Assembly: GCA_020975725.1 (NCBI GenBank)
Contig: QXJR01000015.1
Coordinates: forward strand, 310,001 to 374,000
DNA length: 64,000 bases
Source of the DNA: Picocystis sp. L7
Taxonomy: Eukaryota; Chlorophyta; Picocystophyceae; Picocystales; Picocystaceae
Reading direction: 5' to 3'
How positions within the stretch are numbered: position 1 is the stretch's first letter; each line of letters begins with the position of its first letter. Shown piece by piece: positions 10,290 through 20,642 of this stretch. Below the pieces are notes generated by a model. The model had not been told where the DNA came from. It saw only the letters and a list, made by a program, of their open reading frames with translations, and did no database searches. A program made the position numbers and the translations under genes.

Positions 10290-10452
10290 CGCAATTTTAC
10301 ATCGACTGTATTTGGTCAACACATTCTTGCGCACCCTACTAGCGCGATTGCTCAAACACTCGACATGTCCTCTGCTGGCGGTAGAAGATGGCCCACAACG
10401 CAAGCCGCTCCTACGTTTTTTGTTCCGCAGCAGTTAGACCCTTGGCGGGTGT

Positions 10453-10734
10453 TCAGTAGCGGTGGTGCATCTTTTCTTTCTCTTTGTAGTCACTAGCATA
10501 CCACAGCGTGGCGACTACAGGGAAAACCCCGAAGGGCAGAACATCGAACCAGTTCTATCGCGCCGTTCCAACGTCAGTCTCACTTTCACCAGTTCCTCTC
10601 CCGAAAGACACATGTTGTACGTCGATCCATGGCCATACCTCGCTAATTTTCTTCGAAAGCTTCTTCGGCATGTCCTTGAACAGTCCCGACATTACGCTTT
10701 GCTGGAATGGTGACAACGTGTAGACCACCTGCAT
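10453..10734 (-). CDS. QCR8: Ubiquinol-cytochrome c reductase subunit 8 (QCR8), two exons
   Basis: This is a 65-aa subunit of mitochondrial complex III with one transmembrane helix. Exon 1 (10734-10639) encodes MQVVYTLSPFQQSVMSGLFK, then DMPKKLSKKISE. Exon 2 (10554-10453) encodes NWFDVLPFGVFPVVATLWYA, then SDYKEKEKMHHRY. The intron (10638-10555, 84 nt) begins GTATGG and ends TAG, phase 0. The joined product matches plant QCR8 in order and length: VVY-LSPFQQ-V-GL at the start, NW after the break, a hydrophobic helix, and an EKEK-HRY end. Without the intron each half is too short to notice. The gene converges with SAE1, whose stop lies 163 bp away. Confidence 0.88.
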
Positions 10735-11551
10735 CGACACAAACGTTTGAGATAACGAGTAAGATTCCACTCAAAGGCTACTTCTGGTCGCATAGTAGAA
10801 TACTCCGTGGATCATACAACCCTCGTTCCGACGCCGGAGACTCCGTGCAAAGGTCGAACGAGGCTGGAGCGAGTCGGACAGTTTCACAACACCAGTTCGC
10901 GTTCGTGGTGCAAACCCTCGCGTGGTCGACTCACCTGTTTCAGGCGAACAGCTTGCTTCCCACCCATGTTTCACCTTCGCTGCTTGGCTCGTCTCCTCGA
11001 CCTCGAACGAAGCACGTGGCCAACTAGAGAGGTTGCACAAGTCGCGACGAGATGCTTCGACGGTGTGGACTCGCCACCCACGTACACTGCTGGACCGCGT
11101 TCCAACCGGAAGGGTTGAACCCGCTCCTCGATGAAGCGAACCGGACGCCTTTCCTTTTCGAAAGGAAACTCTCTTCCGTCTGCTTCAGAACCAACGAATG
11201 CCCCCCTTCTTGACCCATGGGGCCGACGTTCGACAGGCATCCGATCGACCGATGCGTCTGTTTGGAATAAGGTGGATTTCTATGCCCCCTTTCTTCGGGT
11301 GTGGATCTCGTTGGATGAGATCGCGACTGGTCGAGGTGAAGAAGGATCCAAAGGGAGCGAACTTTCGACCGCGCTCTCGCGTACCAACGCACCGCCTCGA
11401 CAGCTTTTTGTGTCCAGAATCGTTCTTGGCCAGGACAGGGAGAAGAGGAAACGCTTCCCGAGGCCTACGACGAGCGGAGTCCCGACACAGAGCTCGTGCA
11501 GTTTCGAGCGTGGGCCTCTGTTCGTTCCTGCAAGGGCAAGGAAGGCACTTC
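10735..11551. other. Divergent intergenic region, QCR8 / phytol kinase-like gene
   Basis: These 817 bases separate two divergent genes. There is no convincing coding frame. The segment 11100-11500 is GC-richer and rich in TTCGAAAGG-, CCATGGGG- and GGATCC-like words that recur before other genes in the window. Confidence 0.4.
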
Positions 11552-12448
11552 ATGCATTGCACGCCGCGTTTCGCAAACATCCGCTTGCATCCATCTTTAA
11601 ACCGTCCGAAAAGCGGTGGAACTCAAGAAAGGAAGCGCGAAAGACTCGTCCCCAATTACCATCGGAAAGCGTCCAGAGGCTCTCAGAAGAGGGCCGGTGA
11701 GTGTCGCTCCATGCTTCCAGAAGTAGCTCTAGTGAATCAGGATGCCGTATCCTTTGCTTTCACTGCGGTTGCGGCCCTGTCCTTCGTGAAGTTGTTTGAC
11801 AGTCTGGCAGAACGGGATGTTTTTGATTCGAAAACGAGCAGGAAGCTCTTGCACTTGTCAACCGGCCCTCTTTTTGTCTTGTGCTGGCCGTTCTACTCTA
11901 GCCATCCGAATGCGAAGTTCGTGGCCATGTTGACACCCACACTGAACTTCATCCGTCTTGCCTTGATCGGGAGTGGGCTTGTGGATGGGAAATTGACCGT
12001 GAAGGCCGCAAGCCGCTCAGGAGATCGGTTCGAGCTCTTGCGTGGACCGATGTACTATGTGATTACACTGATCTTCGTCACTTTCTTGTGGAGGGACTCA
12101 CCCCTTTCTATGCTCATCATGAGCACGGTATGTGTGGGGGATGGTCTGGCAGATTTATTGGGGAGAAGATTCGGGAGAGATCGAAAGCTCCCGTACAACA
12201 AGGACAAATCTGTTGCTGGATCGGCTGCCATGTTTTTGTTCGGATCCATCTCATGCATGACATTCCTGGCACTGTTTCAGCACTTGGGATACTTCGCACT
12301 CACCACATCCCAGCTTGTCAGCTCAAGCGTGGGTGTTGCATTTGGGGCTGCACTGGTGGAATCCCTTCCGATCACAAAGTATGTGGACGACAACATCTCG
12401 GTGCCAATTGTTTCTTTTTTCCTCGGCAAGCTGCTGCTCCAGCTGTAA
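11552..12448 (+). CDS. Phytol/farnesol kinase-like membrane protein (VTE5/FOLK family)
   Basis: This 298-aa protein is of the polyprenol kinase family, which phosphorylates phytol or farnesol with CTP. In plastids it recycles phytol from chlorophyll into tocopherol. Residues 1-55 are basic and acid-poor, as in a transit peptide. Family blocks follow: the early SRKLLHLSTGP helix, hydrophobic segments, the central RGPMYYVITLIFVTFLWR segment, then CVGDGLADLLGRRFG and LPYNKDKSVAGSAAMF. The last two resemble the conserved nucleotide-binding region of VTE5 and dolichol kinases. Several hydrophobic helices are visible. The start at 11552 is the ATG that gives a leader of normal size; the open frame extends further upstream. 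Phytol versus farnesol specificity is not decided. Confidence 0.85.
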   Translation: MHCTPRFANIRLHPSLNRPKSGGTQERKRERLVPNYHRKASRGSQKRAGECRSMLPEVALVNQDAVSFAFTAVAALSFVKLFDSLAERDVFDSKTSRKLLHLSTGPLFVLCWPFYSSHPNAKFVAMLTPTLNFIRLALIGSGLVDGKLTVKAASRSGDRFELLRGPMYYVITLIFVTFLWRDSPLSMLIMSTVCVGDGLADLLGRRFGRDRKLPYNKDKSVAGSAAMFLFGSISCMTFLALFQHLGYFALTTSQLVSSSVGVAFGAALVESLPITKYVDDNISVPIVSFFLGKLLLQL

Positions 12449-13047
12449 CCACTGCACAGGCGTTCACCGGCGTTTGGGAAAATATTTGGTTGGTATGCTT
12501 CGTCCCCCTCGTCCATGGCTCCCCTCTTCCCTTCTCGGATCCCCACCCCTTAGGGGACTCATCGCCCTTTCATCCAGACACCCCTTCGGGTCGAAAAGGG
12601 GAACGATTTCCTTTCGAACCCGAAAAGTTCCGGTTTAGTCAAGGAAGGGGGGCGCCGCCAGGGAACCACTTGCGACGAGGTACGCGCCGCCGCGACACGA
12701 CGAAACGATGGCGAAAAAAAGGAACACGAAGCTGGGATGGCGCGAACATAGGGTGCATGGACGTCTTGATCGTAGGACGGATCCACTCGACCACCGTTCG
12801 GGGACGAGGAGAGAGGGGAGCTGACCAGGGTTCGACCGATCGACCGTCCGGAACTGGACCTACGCTGCGTGTTTGCCGTTGCGCTTGGACGAAACACACA
12901 TGCGTGAACGACGTGGAACCGGTACTTTCACTTGCCACCGTACCAGCTGAACCACGATCCCTCAGTGACAGGGTCGAAACAAGCGGCCGCTGACTCGGGG
13001 AAAGCTTTTCGTGTCCACAACCCTTCGCTGAATTTTGCTCGGAAGAA
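12449..13047. other. Intergenic region upstream of the S20 gene
   Basis: There is no supported gene in these 599 bases. The segment 12540-12860 carries the recurrent upstream words (GGATCCCCACCCC, TTCGGGTCGAAAAGGGG, GGTTCGACC), probably promoter of the ribosomal protein gene. Confidence 0.4.
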
Positions 13048-13557
13048 ATGGCGACTGCTGCACCTCCTCTGAAGCCAACCACCACCAAGCCTGGTCTGGA
13101 ACAGTCCGATGAGCGCATCCATCGGATCCGTATCACATTGACGTCCAAGTCGGTCAAGAACCTCGAGAAAGGTGAGCAAGGAACGCTGGAACGCCCAAGG
13201 GTTCTCTTCGCCTCGCGTGGACGCTCATTCCAACCACGGTGCACCGATGGCGTTTCTAGCGTTCGCAGCTGACCATGTGTCTCGTGTTTTGAAATCGCAG
13301 TTTGTGCCGATCTGATCCGTGGTGCGAAGGAAAAGGGACTCCGCGTGAAAGGTCCCGTCCGCATGCCAACCAAGACGCTTCGTGTGACCACTCGCAAGTC
13401 GCCTTGTGGAGAAGGAACCAACACCTGGGACAGGTTCGAGCTGCGCATCCACAAAAGGTTGATCGATCTCTTCTCACCCCCAGAGGTGGTGAAGCAGATC
13501 ACGTCGATCAGCATTGAACCTGGTGTGGAGGTGGAGGTGACTATTGCCGACCTGTAA
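13048..13557 (+). CDS. RPS20: 40S ribosomal protein S20 (uS10), two exons
   Basis: This is a cytosolic small-subunit ribosomal protein of 126 aa. Exon 1 is 13048-13171 and exon 2 is 13301-13557. The intron (13172-13300, 129 nt) begins GTGAGC, ends CAG and splits a Val codon. The product aligns from memory with animal and plant S20: [18 protein letters not shown], then [39 protein letters not shown] and a [18 protein letters not shown] end. The N-terminal 20 residues ([10 protein letters not shown]...) are the usual variable tail. The start is fixed by the ATG at 13048 and length agreement with the family. Confidence 0.97.
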
Positions 13558-13673
13558 GTTACTTTTGCATCTAGAGTTTCCGTCTGGAGGCGGTCGTTTG
13601 TGTGTTTGGAAGTATATTTGCAGCAGGTGGTTTCGTAGCAAGCGGTGCGTTCAAATCTCTCCGGATTGTTCCG

Positions 13674-14000
13674 TCAATGCGTGTTTTTCCATCGCATGAG
13701 TTCCCGCAACAGCGACTCGGCGTCTTCTGCACTGCCACTGATCACCACTCGGTGCTGCTGCAGGATACGTATCAGTTGTGCCTTACACCGTTCATCTTCC
13801 GCGGTCGAGCCACAGCTGGTGTGGTGATCTTCTTCGCACGACTGTTCCCTCTCCAATCCAGGACACGTCTCCTCCTCCTTCTCGTCCTTGAATTCGTGCA
13901 CGATCGTCCCTGGTACGTGGCTGGTCCAACGACTTCGACTCGCACCAGCGATTCCTTCCAGTCCACGTGCCGCTCTCGCGAGCGAACGCACCACTGCCAT
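13674..14000 (-). CDS. Hypothetical small protein, possibly mitochondrial
   Basis: This 108-aa frame starts at the only useful ATG (14000). The first 30 residues are basic and alanine-rich with no acids until Glu15 (AVVRSLARAARGLEGIAG), like a mitochondrial leader. An acidic, Cys-containing middle follows, and then a helical end (AQLIRILQQHRVVISGSAED, ESLLRELMRWK). I do not recognise the family. Its start codon lies on the opposite strand of another candidate start (13999, plus) in the same CATG, so at most one of the two is likely to be exactly as drawn. It converges with RPS20, 116 bp apart. Confidence 0.35.
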   Translation of the reverse strand: MAVVRSLARAARGLEGIAGASRSRWTSHVPGTIVHEFKDEKEEETCPGLEREQSCEEDHHTSCGSTAEDERCKAQLIRILQQHRVVISGSAEDAESLLRELMRWKNTH

Positions 14001-14303
14001 GTCCGATCTCACACGATCCAAGGAAGCCGATGGTTCCCTAGGAAGGCGCTCGGTGCGGTTTGCCTTGCCGCAGGAGTTCGAAGGAAGTTTCCAACCACCG
14101 CAGAAGCGCGTTGCGTGCACAGACACGAATCCAGGCGATCCGAAACCGTGTCTTGATCCCTTCAGTGTGTCGCAGCTCTCCGACACGTTTACAGAGACTG
14201 GCCCGGGGGGACCGTCGTGTGGGAAGTGATGTTGGGTCCAGCACAGGCGGGACCAATGCACTGGATGGAAGAGGGCGAAACCCTTCACCCAATGTATCTG
14301 TAA
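13999..14303 (+). CDS. Candidate small two-exon protein, unknown
   Basis: This is a proposed 74-aa product. Exon 1 is 13999-14114 (MSDLTRSKEADGSLGRRSVR and on) and exon 2 is 14195-14303 (DWPGGTVVWEVMLGPAQAGP, then MHWMEEGETLHPMYL). The intron of 80 nt begins GTGCAC and ends TTTACAG after a pyrimidine-rich stretch; the split codon gives Ala. The second exon reads like a conserved C-terminus (Gly/Pro/Met/Trp-rich), but I cannot name the family. It competes with the minus-strand frame at 13674-14000, whose start overlaps this one. This rests on splice-site reading only. Confidence 0.35.
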
Positions 14304-14685
14304 CAAGAGAATTGGAAAGGGCAGGGTCTCAATCGTACTCGATGGAGGTTTGCTTGCAGGAGGGATACACAAGCACAGAAGCAGAAGCACCTTCCATGCA
14401 CGACCAACCTTCATGCTGAGGTGCGGGAAGCGAGAACTACATGTACGGCAACAGAAAGGTGGAAAAGTCTGATGCCATGCATGGCCTGAAACCATTGATT
14501 GCGCAGCAGAAGGAATCAAAAAATACTCCTTGAGCGTACTGAGTACTTGGGCAAAGTGGACCATGCACCCAGATTAAACCCTTCAAAAGCTGTCCTGCAA
14601 CCATGCATCTCCAGGGAGCAAAATTGTATTCGTGCTACCTGCTTCAAAACTGTAGGCCTTGCTGGTTTGGACAGCGCCTTATGTC

Positions 14686-15411
14686 TCACACGTACAGGTA
14701 AGCATTGACCTCCGCGATGTGCAGATGAAGATCACCCGTACCAATCACCAATCTTCGGTCCTGTGCTTCCTGGCTATATTCCGATGCAGGCAGTGGCACT
14801 TTGACATTTCCGCATACTTCTGCAGAGAGAACGGGCAAAAGTGGCACTTTCGTCCTTAGGTCGAATCCTTCCCTGTTTGTGCGAGCCCACATCCCCTGGC
14901 GCGATCCCTCCATCATGAAGAATAGGCGTGGCTGCAGAGCATCCCCTGCAAGCACTGTGTAGTTGCAGCTTCCACGAATGCTGAAACAAGTGGCATTTCC
15001 CAAATCGAAGCTCTTGCAGTATTCCAACTTTCTCCTCCCTGCATCCACACGCAAGCTCCCACCGGTGATCTTTTCCTTGCAACTCCCTACCGGACTCAAG
15101 ATGTCCGTGCTGACGTCGTAGTCGAATCCTAACTTGAATCGCAGGAGCCACACATCGACGAGCTTTCTCACCTTTATTTTTTTCGGCACGTGCTTGGCTC
15201 CCCACGTGAGCTTGAGGTGCACGCCTTGTGAGTTTGGTTCCTCGTGGACTGGTTCCGCCGGTCCGACTTGCCATTCGTCTTCCTCTTCCGAGCGCGGCGG
15301 CACATCTTCCCTGTATCGCCTATGCGACGTCGTCGAAGCTTCTCTTTGCGTGCTCGACGTGGATCTTCTCCTTCGGCGAAGAGAAGACGAGGATGGGATA
15401 GATTCATCCAT
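14686..15411 (-). CDS. Conserved-looking protein of unknown function
   Basis: This is a 241-aa frame without intron. Residues 1-60 are low-complexity and charged (Ser/Arg-rich, then Glu/Asp-rich). From about residue 70 it looks globular and beta-rich: LKLTWGAKHVPKKIKVRKLV, then LRFKLGFDYDVSTDILSPVG and repeated short hydrophobic strands with Cys residues up to the end. The pattern of alternating strands could be a lipid-binding or beta-barrel-like fold, but this is a guess. No signal peptide is obvious. The ATG at 15411 is the first in frame; the open frame upstream begins without ATG. I do not recognise the family. Confidence 0.65.
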   Translation of the reverse strand: MDESIPSSSSLRRRRRSTSSTQREASTTSHRRYREDVPPRSEEEDEWQVGPAEPVHEEPNSQGVHLKLTWGAKHVPKKIKVRKLVDVWLLRFKLGFDYDVSTDILSPVGSCKEKITGGSLRVDAGRRKLEYCKSFDLGNATCFSIRGSCNYTVLAGDALQPRLFFMMEGSRQGMWARTNREGFDLRTKVPLLPVLSAEVCGNVKVPLPASEYSQEAQDRRLVIGTGDLHLHIAEVNAYLYV

Positions 15412-16251
15412 CGTCGCGGACGAGTTGCGACACACCGGTCCATGCGAAGAGGCAGGAGACCATCACACGGATATCGATACCATAACCGAACTAGCCGGAT
15501 GTGAGGCTGACGGTTCGAAACCACCAGGGAGAAACTTAGTCGAGGAAGACTGGAAGTGGAAGAGGCTGTTGCTGCTTTGGGTGCTCGCCCTCACAAGCAA
15601 TAAACCTTGAATTGGGCGGAGCACATTTCTACGAATTCACTGTCCATGATAGAGGGTTCGAGACAACGGACCAGGCGGGATGAAAACAAACAACAAACTG
15701 GGCGGGGGGCTGACCGCCACGTGGCACGAACAGTGCTCAAGATGTCGCTCTCGTTCAAAACAACAATCCAATGCATGGATGGGAGTTCTAGAGTGAGCTT
15801 CTGTAGGTTCAAGAAATGTTATATTCATACCTTGTCAGTGCTACCATGTAGATTTGTCTTGCTGGTCATGAAGCCAGAGGCGCAGCAAACGTCGAGAGAA
15901 AGGTCAAAAGAAAGACAGTTACCAACACCCCTAGATCAGAGGATACATGGTTCAAATCAAATGATTGGTGCCTCCTTGCCTTTTCATCTTCCCTTCTGGT
16001 GACCATCAGAGTTGATTTCCTGCCATGAGGAGCACGTCCTGCCAGAACGGAGCAGAAAATATTCTCCTACATGCCCGCTCTTGGAACCATCGCTACGTTC
16101 TGATGCGAGATACAAAGCTCTTCTAGCCATGCACACATTAGAAAATCTTTCAGATGGAAACTTGCAAACTATGGCTGGGGTGTCATCTGGGCGCCCCGAC
16201 TCGCAAGAACGAACACGCGTGTGCAGCGAACGAAGGGTGTTCACCACTGTG
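15412..16251. other. Intergenic region, nothing recognised
   Basis: These 840 bases lie between the promoter side of the unknown protein at 14686-15411 and the 3' end of the coiled-coil gene. Only short frames without motifs are found on either strand. Confidence 0.4.
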
Positions 16252-18933
16252 CTACTCTGTGTATCCTAGTGAGCAAACTTTGCCCAGAAGCATCTCGAAA
16301 TCTCTCTCTAAAGATGATTGCTTATCTCTACTACCTTGCCTCCTATCCACGTAATAGTCACGCTCACGAGCCAGGTCTTCTTTCAGCACAGAAAATTGAC
16401 CAGGACTAACAGGACTGCAAGGAGGTGAGATTCCATTGTGCTCTTGCTCGTGTTCCTGCCTGAGCTGCAGTTGGTCAGCAGACGAAGAGCGAGGCGAAGG
16501 AGTATTTGCACCGAGATCATCTTCATTTTCTTGCGGAACGGAGGTCTTTGTTGAGACTGTTGGATGACCCCTCAGTTCGAAATCCTCAGCAAAGTCTGGA
16601 TTGGTGGTGTGCCTATCATTCTGCTTCTGTACCGTTGTAGAGGCCCGTTCTAGAAGGTCACGAAGTTTGCTTCGTTCCTTCTCTGCTAGTACCAGCTTGT
16701 TTGTCAATGACACTATGTGTTTGTTGAGGGCGGATGTTTCTGAACTGTTACCTGGTCCAGCTTCTTCTTCAGTCCCCTTCTTCTGCGCCAAAGGGGGGTG
16801 GTAGTTCCTCTGTTTCCTAAAATGCATGAGCTCAGATTCCAAGCGCACCGCATCATCTCCTAACTCCCTGTAGGAATTCAGGAGCTCTAACACCTCTTGC
16901 TCTTTCTGGCTCAATGCTTGGTTTGCAAGGCGAAGACGTTCTTGAAACGCATTACGCTCCTGCTCCACTGAAGACAGATGCTTCCGTGCAGCATGCAGCT
17001 TCGAACCCAGCAGCTTTGCTTCCAACATCACATTATCCCTCTCGGCATGGGCTGCTTGCACCTCCTTTTCCTTTTGTCTGCACTCGTCTATGCTTGCTTG
17101 GAACATTTCGGTGAGCTCAGAAACCTCCTTTTGCTTCAATCGCATTTCTTCATCTTTTCCCTTCAAAGTATGCTGAAGCTGCTCGGATTTCATGGTCACT
17201 ATGTCTGCATTTGCTTTGGTTTGCTCAGATGAACGCAGAAGTTTGGCCGCCTCTGCTTGCGCATCATCCACTTTTTTTTCTGCAAGGGTGAGCTTCTGTG
17301 CCAATTCTTTATTTCGACGTTCGTGATCATCTACGATCAACTGGTGGCGCTCTTTGTCAAAACGAGCATCGTCCAGTTGTTGACGATCCTTCATCATGGT
17401 ACTTTCCACTTCCGATAACTTCCGCAAAAGCTCAGATCGCTCTTGTGCCATGCACTTGAGTTTGTTGGTAAGACTGGTGCTAGCTTCATCTAGACTGGCA
17501 ATTAGATTTTTCAGTTCTGCAATTTCAACTCTGTCGCTTTCCACCAACAAGTTAAGATCAGCAATGCGCCTTTCGAAAGATTGCTTCTCTTGCTCGTGGA
17601 ACTTGATATTCTCGTTCATTTGTTTCTCCAAGGCAGAACATGCATTCTCTGCATCTTCAATCTTGAGTTGAAGCTCTGCGATTGTTTGTGCATCCCTCTT
17701 TTGATCCTTTGCAACTCTTTCGGAGCACTCTGGGTCTTTCGCTTTGGCTTCTCTTTGGATTCGTTCTATGTTCATCATTAGCTCGTTCTTCTCCTTGGAC
17801 GAAGCATCCAGCAATTGACGGAGCTCCCTGTTTTCTTGTGCAAGAGATGACATCTCTCCGGGAGTTGGTCCGGTGGGATTATCAGCTGCTGCATGAGTCG
17901 AGTGGCGCTGCTTTTCAGTTCTCTTGGCAGTTTTCGGTTCAGATTTCCGTTTAAGAGATTCAGCTTCAAGCTCTTGGATCAAACCGTCACGCTCTGCAGT
18001 CAACTTGTTTACCTGCCTTTGAAGCTTCTTGACTTGCAGTTCCATGTCATTGGCGCGGAGTTCGTCATCTTCAAACGTTGCAATCCTTTCTGCCATGAAA
18101 TCTATCTGTGCATTCAATGACTTCACAACACTGTCATGTGAGTGTTGTGCGAACTTGGCCTTTTGTGAACGCTGCTGTTCTTCCTGCAACATCTGCTGTA
18201 GATGAAGGCATTCTGACTCCTTTTGCGTCATTTCGGACATAAGTCTATCTAGGCGATCCTGCGTTGCCTTCAATTCAATTTTGAAGGTGGTACCCTGATC
18301 CTGTTGGGCCGCCGCATTTTTGGCTGCCTGATCAAGAGCTTCATTTTTTCTGGCAGCTGCTTCGAGTTCTTGCTGTAAGTACACATTCTTTTTTGTTTCT
18401 TTGTTGTGCGATTCCTCCACTGCTACAAGTTTGGCCTGGAGTCTCTCACGCTGCTCGTCCAATGACCGTATCTCTACAGCCCATTCTTCCATCCCGCGTC
18501 TGATTTCGTCTTCTTGCTCTAAGAGGCGTCTCTTGAGTTGATCGTTCTCTCCTTCCATTTCCATGAATTTTCTCTCGCTGAGGATTGCCTGTGTAAAGAA
18601 AAGGACAAGTTAGCAGTTTCCATGTCGTTGTAACAATCGTCGTACTCCCGCGAAGGAAAGTGCACGTACCTTTTCGATCTGTATGTTGAGTTCATTTTCG
18701 AAACTTTCTCTCATCTCCCTGTTTCGCCTCGTAGTTTGAATGAGATCATCCACGACGCGTTCGAAGAATTCAGGAGTATCGAAGACGTAGGGCACGTCGT
18801 AGTGCAGTACGTGGAGTTTGGAAGAGATCCGCTTCCTCTGCTGGAGCTCTTCTGGTGAGCTCAACACCCTCGTTTCGTGGGCGCTGTGTTCTTTTCCGGA
18901 TGGATCGGCTGCCATTAGATCCTGCGTGTCCAT
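16252..18933 (-). CDS. Large coiled-coil protein, two exons
   Basis: This is an 866-aa protein. Exon 1 is 18933-18670 and exon 2 is 18588-16252. The intron (81 nt) starts GTACGT, ends CACAG and is phase 0. Residues 1-88 contain a folded-looking piece, PYVFDTPEFFERVVDDLIQ, followed by helix. From about residue 90 to 700 the sequence is almost continuous heptad coiled coil rich in Glu, Lys, Leu and Gln. The tail is Ser/Pro-rich, then ends with ARERDYYVDRRQGSR and a short helix. Scaffold proteins of centrosomes, basal bodies and Golgi look like this, and the RDYY element recalls centrosomal coiled-coil proteins. I cannot assign an orthologue. The start is the first ATG in the exon; an upstream exon is possible because the frame is open before it. 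Confidence 0.75.
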
Positions 18934-19002
18934 GTCCTTCGGTGTTCGAACGTTCGAACGACTGGCTTTCGGTTCACTCTTTGTTCCCTTCGGAGTCTCC
19001 AA

Positions 19003-19614
19003 CTGCTCATACCTGGTTCCTGATGCTCGTTGGATCCGTTTCCCTTCCTACAGGGCGTCGGAGAGGAATCCAAGGTGACCTTGTCAGGCCGTCGTAGACC
19101 TTCTTCGCCTGTGCCAGGGGTGTCGGTCAAACCACGTTCAAAGGGAGCTTTGGCGCGAGTCTCCCCCCTCCCCAACTCTCCCTCTCACACACACACAATC
19201 GCAAAGCCAGCCCCACCCCCAGGGTCTTCGGGGCGACCCCATCGCCACGTCCGGGGCGAACACGCATGGGTCCGGTGGAGCGAATATTCTCAACCGGGGG
19301 CGGTGCAGAGGCGTCGCAAAGGGGGGGCAAGAGGAGACACGCATGGGAAGGGGTAGGACGGTTGGTGGTGGAGCCGACCAGGGACGTTGGGGTCCGTAAA
19401 AGGTGGAGGAACAGGCAAAGCGACGGAGAAGGAAAAGGTAGCGGAGCTGGTGGCAGAAGGTGCTTCGGTGCGAAAGTCATTGCGAATGTGGAAGTTGAGC
19501 AGATGATGATGATGATGCGCAGTCCGCATCGCCGGAAAGGCCAGAGGATGGGGAAGCATCGGATCGGCCAGTTCGTACCGAGCTGGTGACGCCGATCCAC
19601 TTGAAGCCGCCCGT
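19003..19614. other. Intergenic region with simple repeats
   Basis: There is no supported gene. The segment includes a short (CA)n run near 19185 and a GATGATGATGATGATG run near 19503. The GC-rich part is probably promoter of the coiled-coil gene. Confidence 0.4.
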
Positions 19615-20286
19615 TCAGGGAAGATTCCTCCCTTTTATTTCATCCCAGGAATCGTTGATGCACTGAGATATGTGTTGCACCCGTTTGAGGATCTCCTCTC
19701 TTTCCGCTCTTTCCAGCTGACTGCCAAACTTGTGCAGAAACTTGTCCGGGTGCCACCTTAAGGATGCCATCTTGTATGCCTTCCTGTGCGCGTCATAAAT
19801 CGAAATTTTTCTGTCTTCTGATGCACCAAGCATGACGGAGGCCATGCCCGAAAGCAGCCCGGAGGGGCATGGGGGCCATGGGATCGAAGTCAAGATGACG
19901 GGTTGTTCAGTTGTGGAAGTGAATCGTTTCCATTCCGATTCGTGTTCTTCCCACTGTTTGGTGAATCTGCTTCTTCTTCCAAGTCCTTCTCTTTCCACTT
20001 CTTTCTCGAATGCCGATGCAGCCCTCGCTGCACGCTCCTGTCTCTCTTTTTCGTCGACATCTTCTTCGAAGTTCCAGGCATCTCTCCATTCCATTTCGAT
20101 TTTCATTCGTTCCATCTCCATTTCCATATCCATCAGATTCTCTCTTTTCCCCCTGTACTCGTGCAACCTCCTCCATTGATTCTGCACTTCCTTCCTAACG
20201 CTTTCCCTGTACTTCTGTTGGTTCTTCCACGCCTCCCTCCTTTCCTCCTCGGAATCGTAGCTCCCTTCGCTGCTGCTTTCTTCCAT
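19615..20286 (-). CDS. J-domain protein, NFKBIL1-like
   Basis: This is a 223-aa protein. The first 130 residues are very charged and helical (Glu/Arg-rich, with an MDMEMEMERMKIEME stretch). The last 70 hold a J-like domain with the sequence SLRWHPDKFLHKFGSQLERA, where HPD is the Hsp70-stimulating tripeptide. In NF-kappa-B inhibitor-like protein 1 the same arrangement occurs: a charged helical region, a TSIPWPP-type linker and a C-terminal RWHPDKF block. NFKBIL1 relatives act in the nucleus with splicing factors. The start is the first in-frame ATG (20286); a charged upstream stretch is open but lacks ATG, so an earlier exon is possible. Confidence 0.8.
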   Translation of the reverse strand: MEESSSEGSYDSEEERREAWKNQQKYRESVRKEVQNQWRRLHEYRGKRENLMDMEMEMERMKIEMEWRDAWNFEEDVDEKERQERAARAASAFEKEVEREGLGRRSRFTKQWEEHESEWKRFTSTTEQPVILTSIPWPPCPSGLLSGMASVMLGASEDRKISIYDAHRKAYKMASLRWHPDKFLHKFGSQLERAEREEILKRVQHISQCINDSWDEIKGRNLP

Positions 20287-20642
20287 ATCCCTTCCTCTCC
20301 CGGGGCTTCTCCTGTCCCCTGCGACGTCTTGCTTGCGACTCGAAACGTCGTCTTTGGCGTCGTCCTCTCTTCGTCTGGACGGTTTTCCAAGGGGAAGTTC
20401 GTCTCCCACCCCTTCCCCGAAGGACCGCGATCCTCCAAACCAAGGACAGCTGGTTTTTGAAAGACCGATGAATGACCGTGCATGGACCGCTCAGGGACCG
20501 GTCCCCGTGGAATCCCGGAGGGGGGAGGGGACTCGGTTGGTCGCTTCTGCTCCATTCGTTGGTGGTTCGCGTGCATCCATCGCAAGTCCGTCGCATTTCG
20601 AGAGGTTCGGAAGCGCACACGCGCACCCTTTGTCCAGCAGCC
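20287..20642. promoter_or_regulatory. Shared upstream region of J-domain and D/E-repeat genes
   Basis: These 356 bases lie between divergent starts and are GC-rich, with CCCCGAAGGACC, GGTCCCCGTGGAATCCCGG and similar words that recur at other divergent starts in the window. No TATA box was noticed. Confidence 0.35.

Noticed and set aside
12639-13514. 291-codon minus frame opposite RPS20
   Set aside because: Antisense of a certain ribosomal protein gene; no motif.
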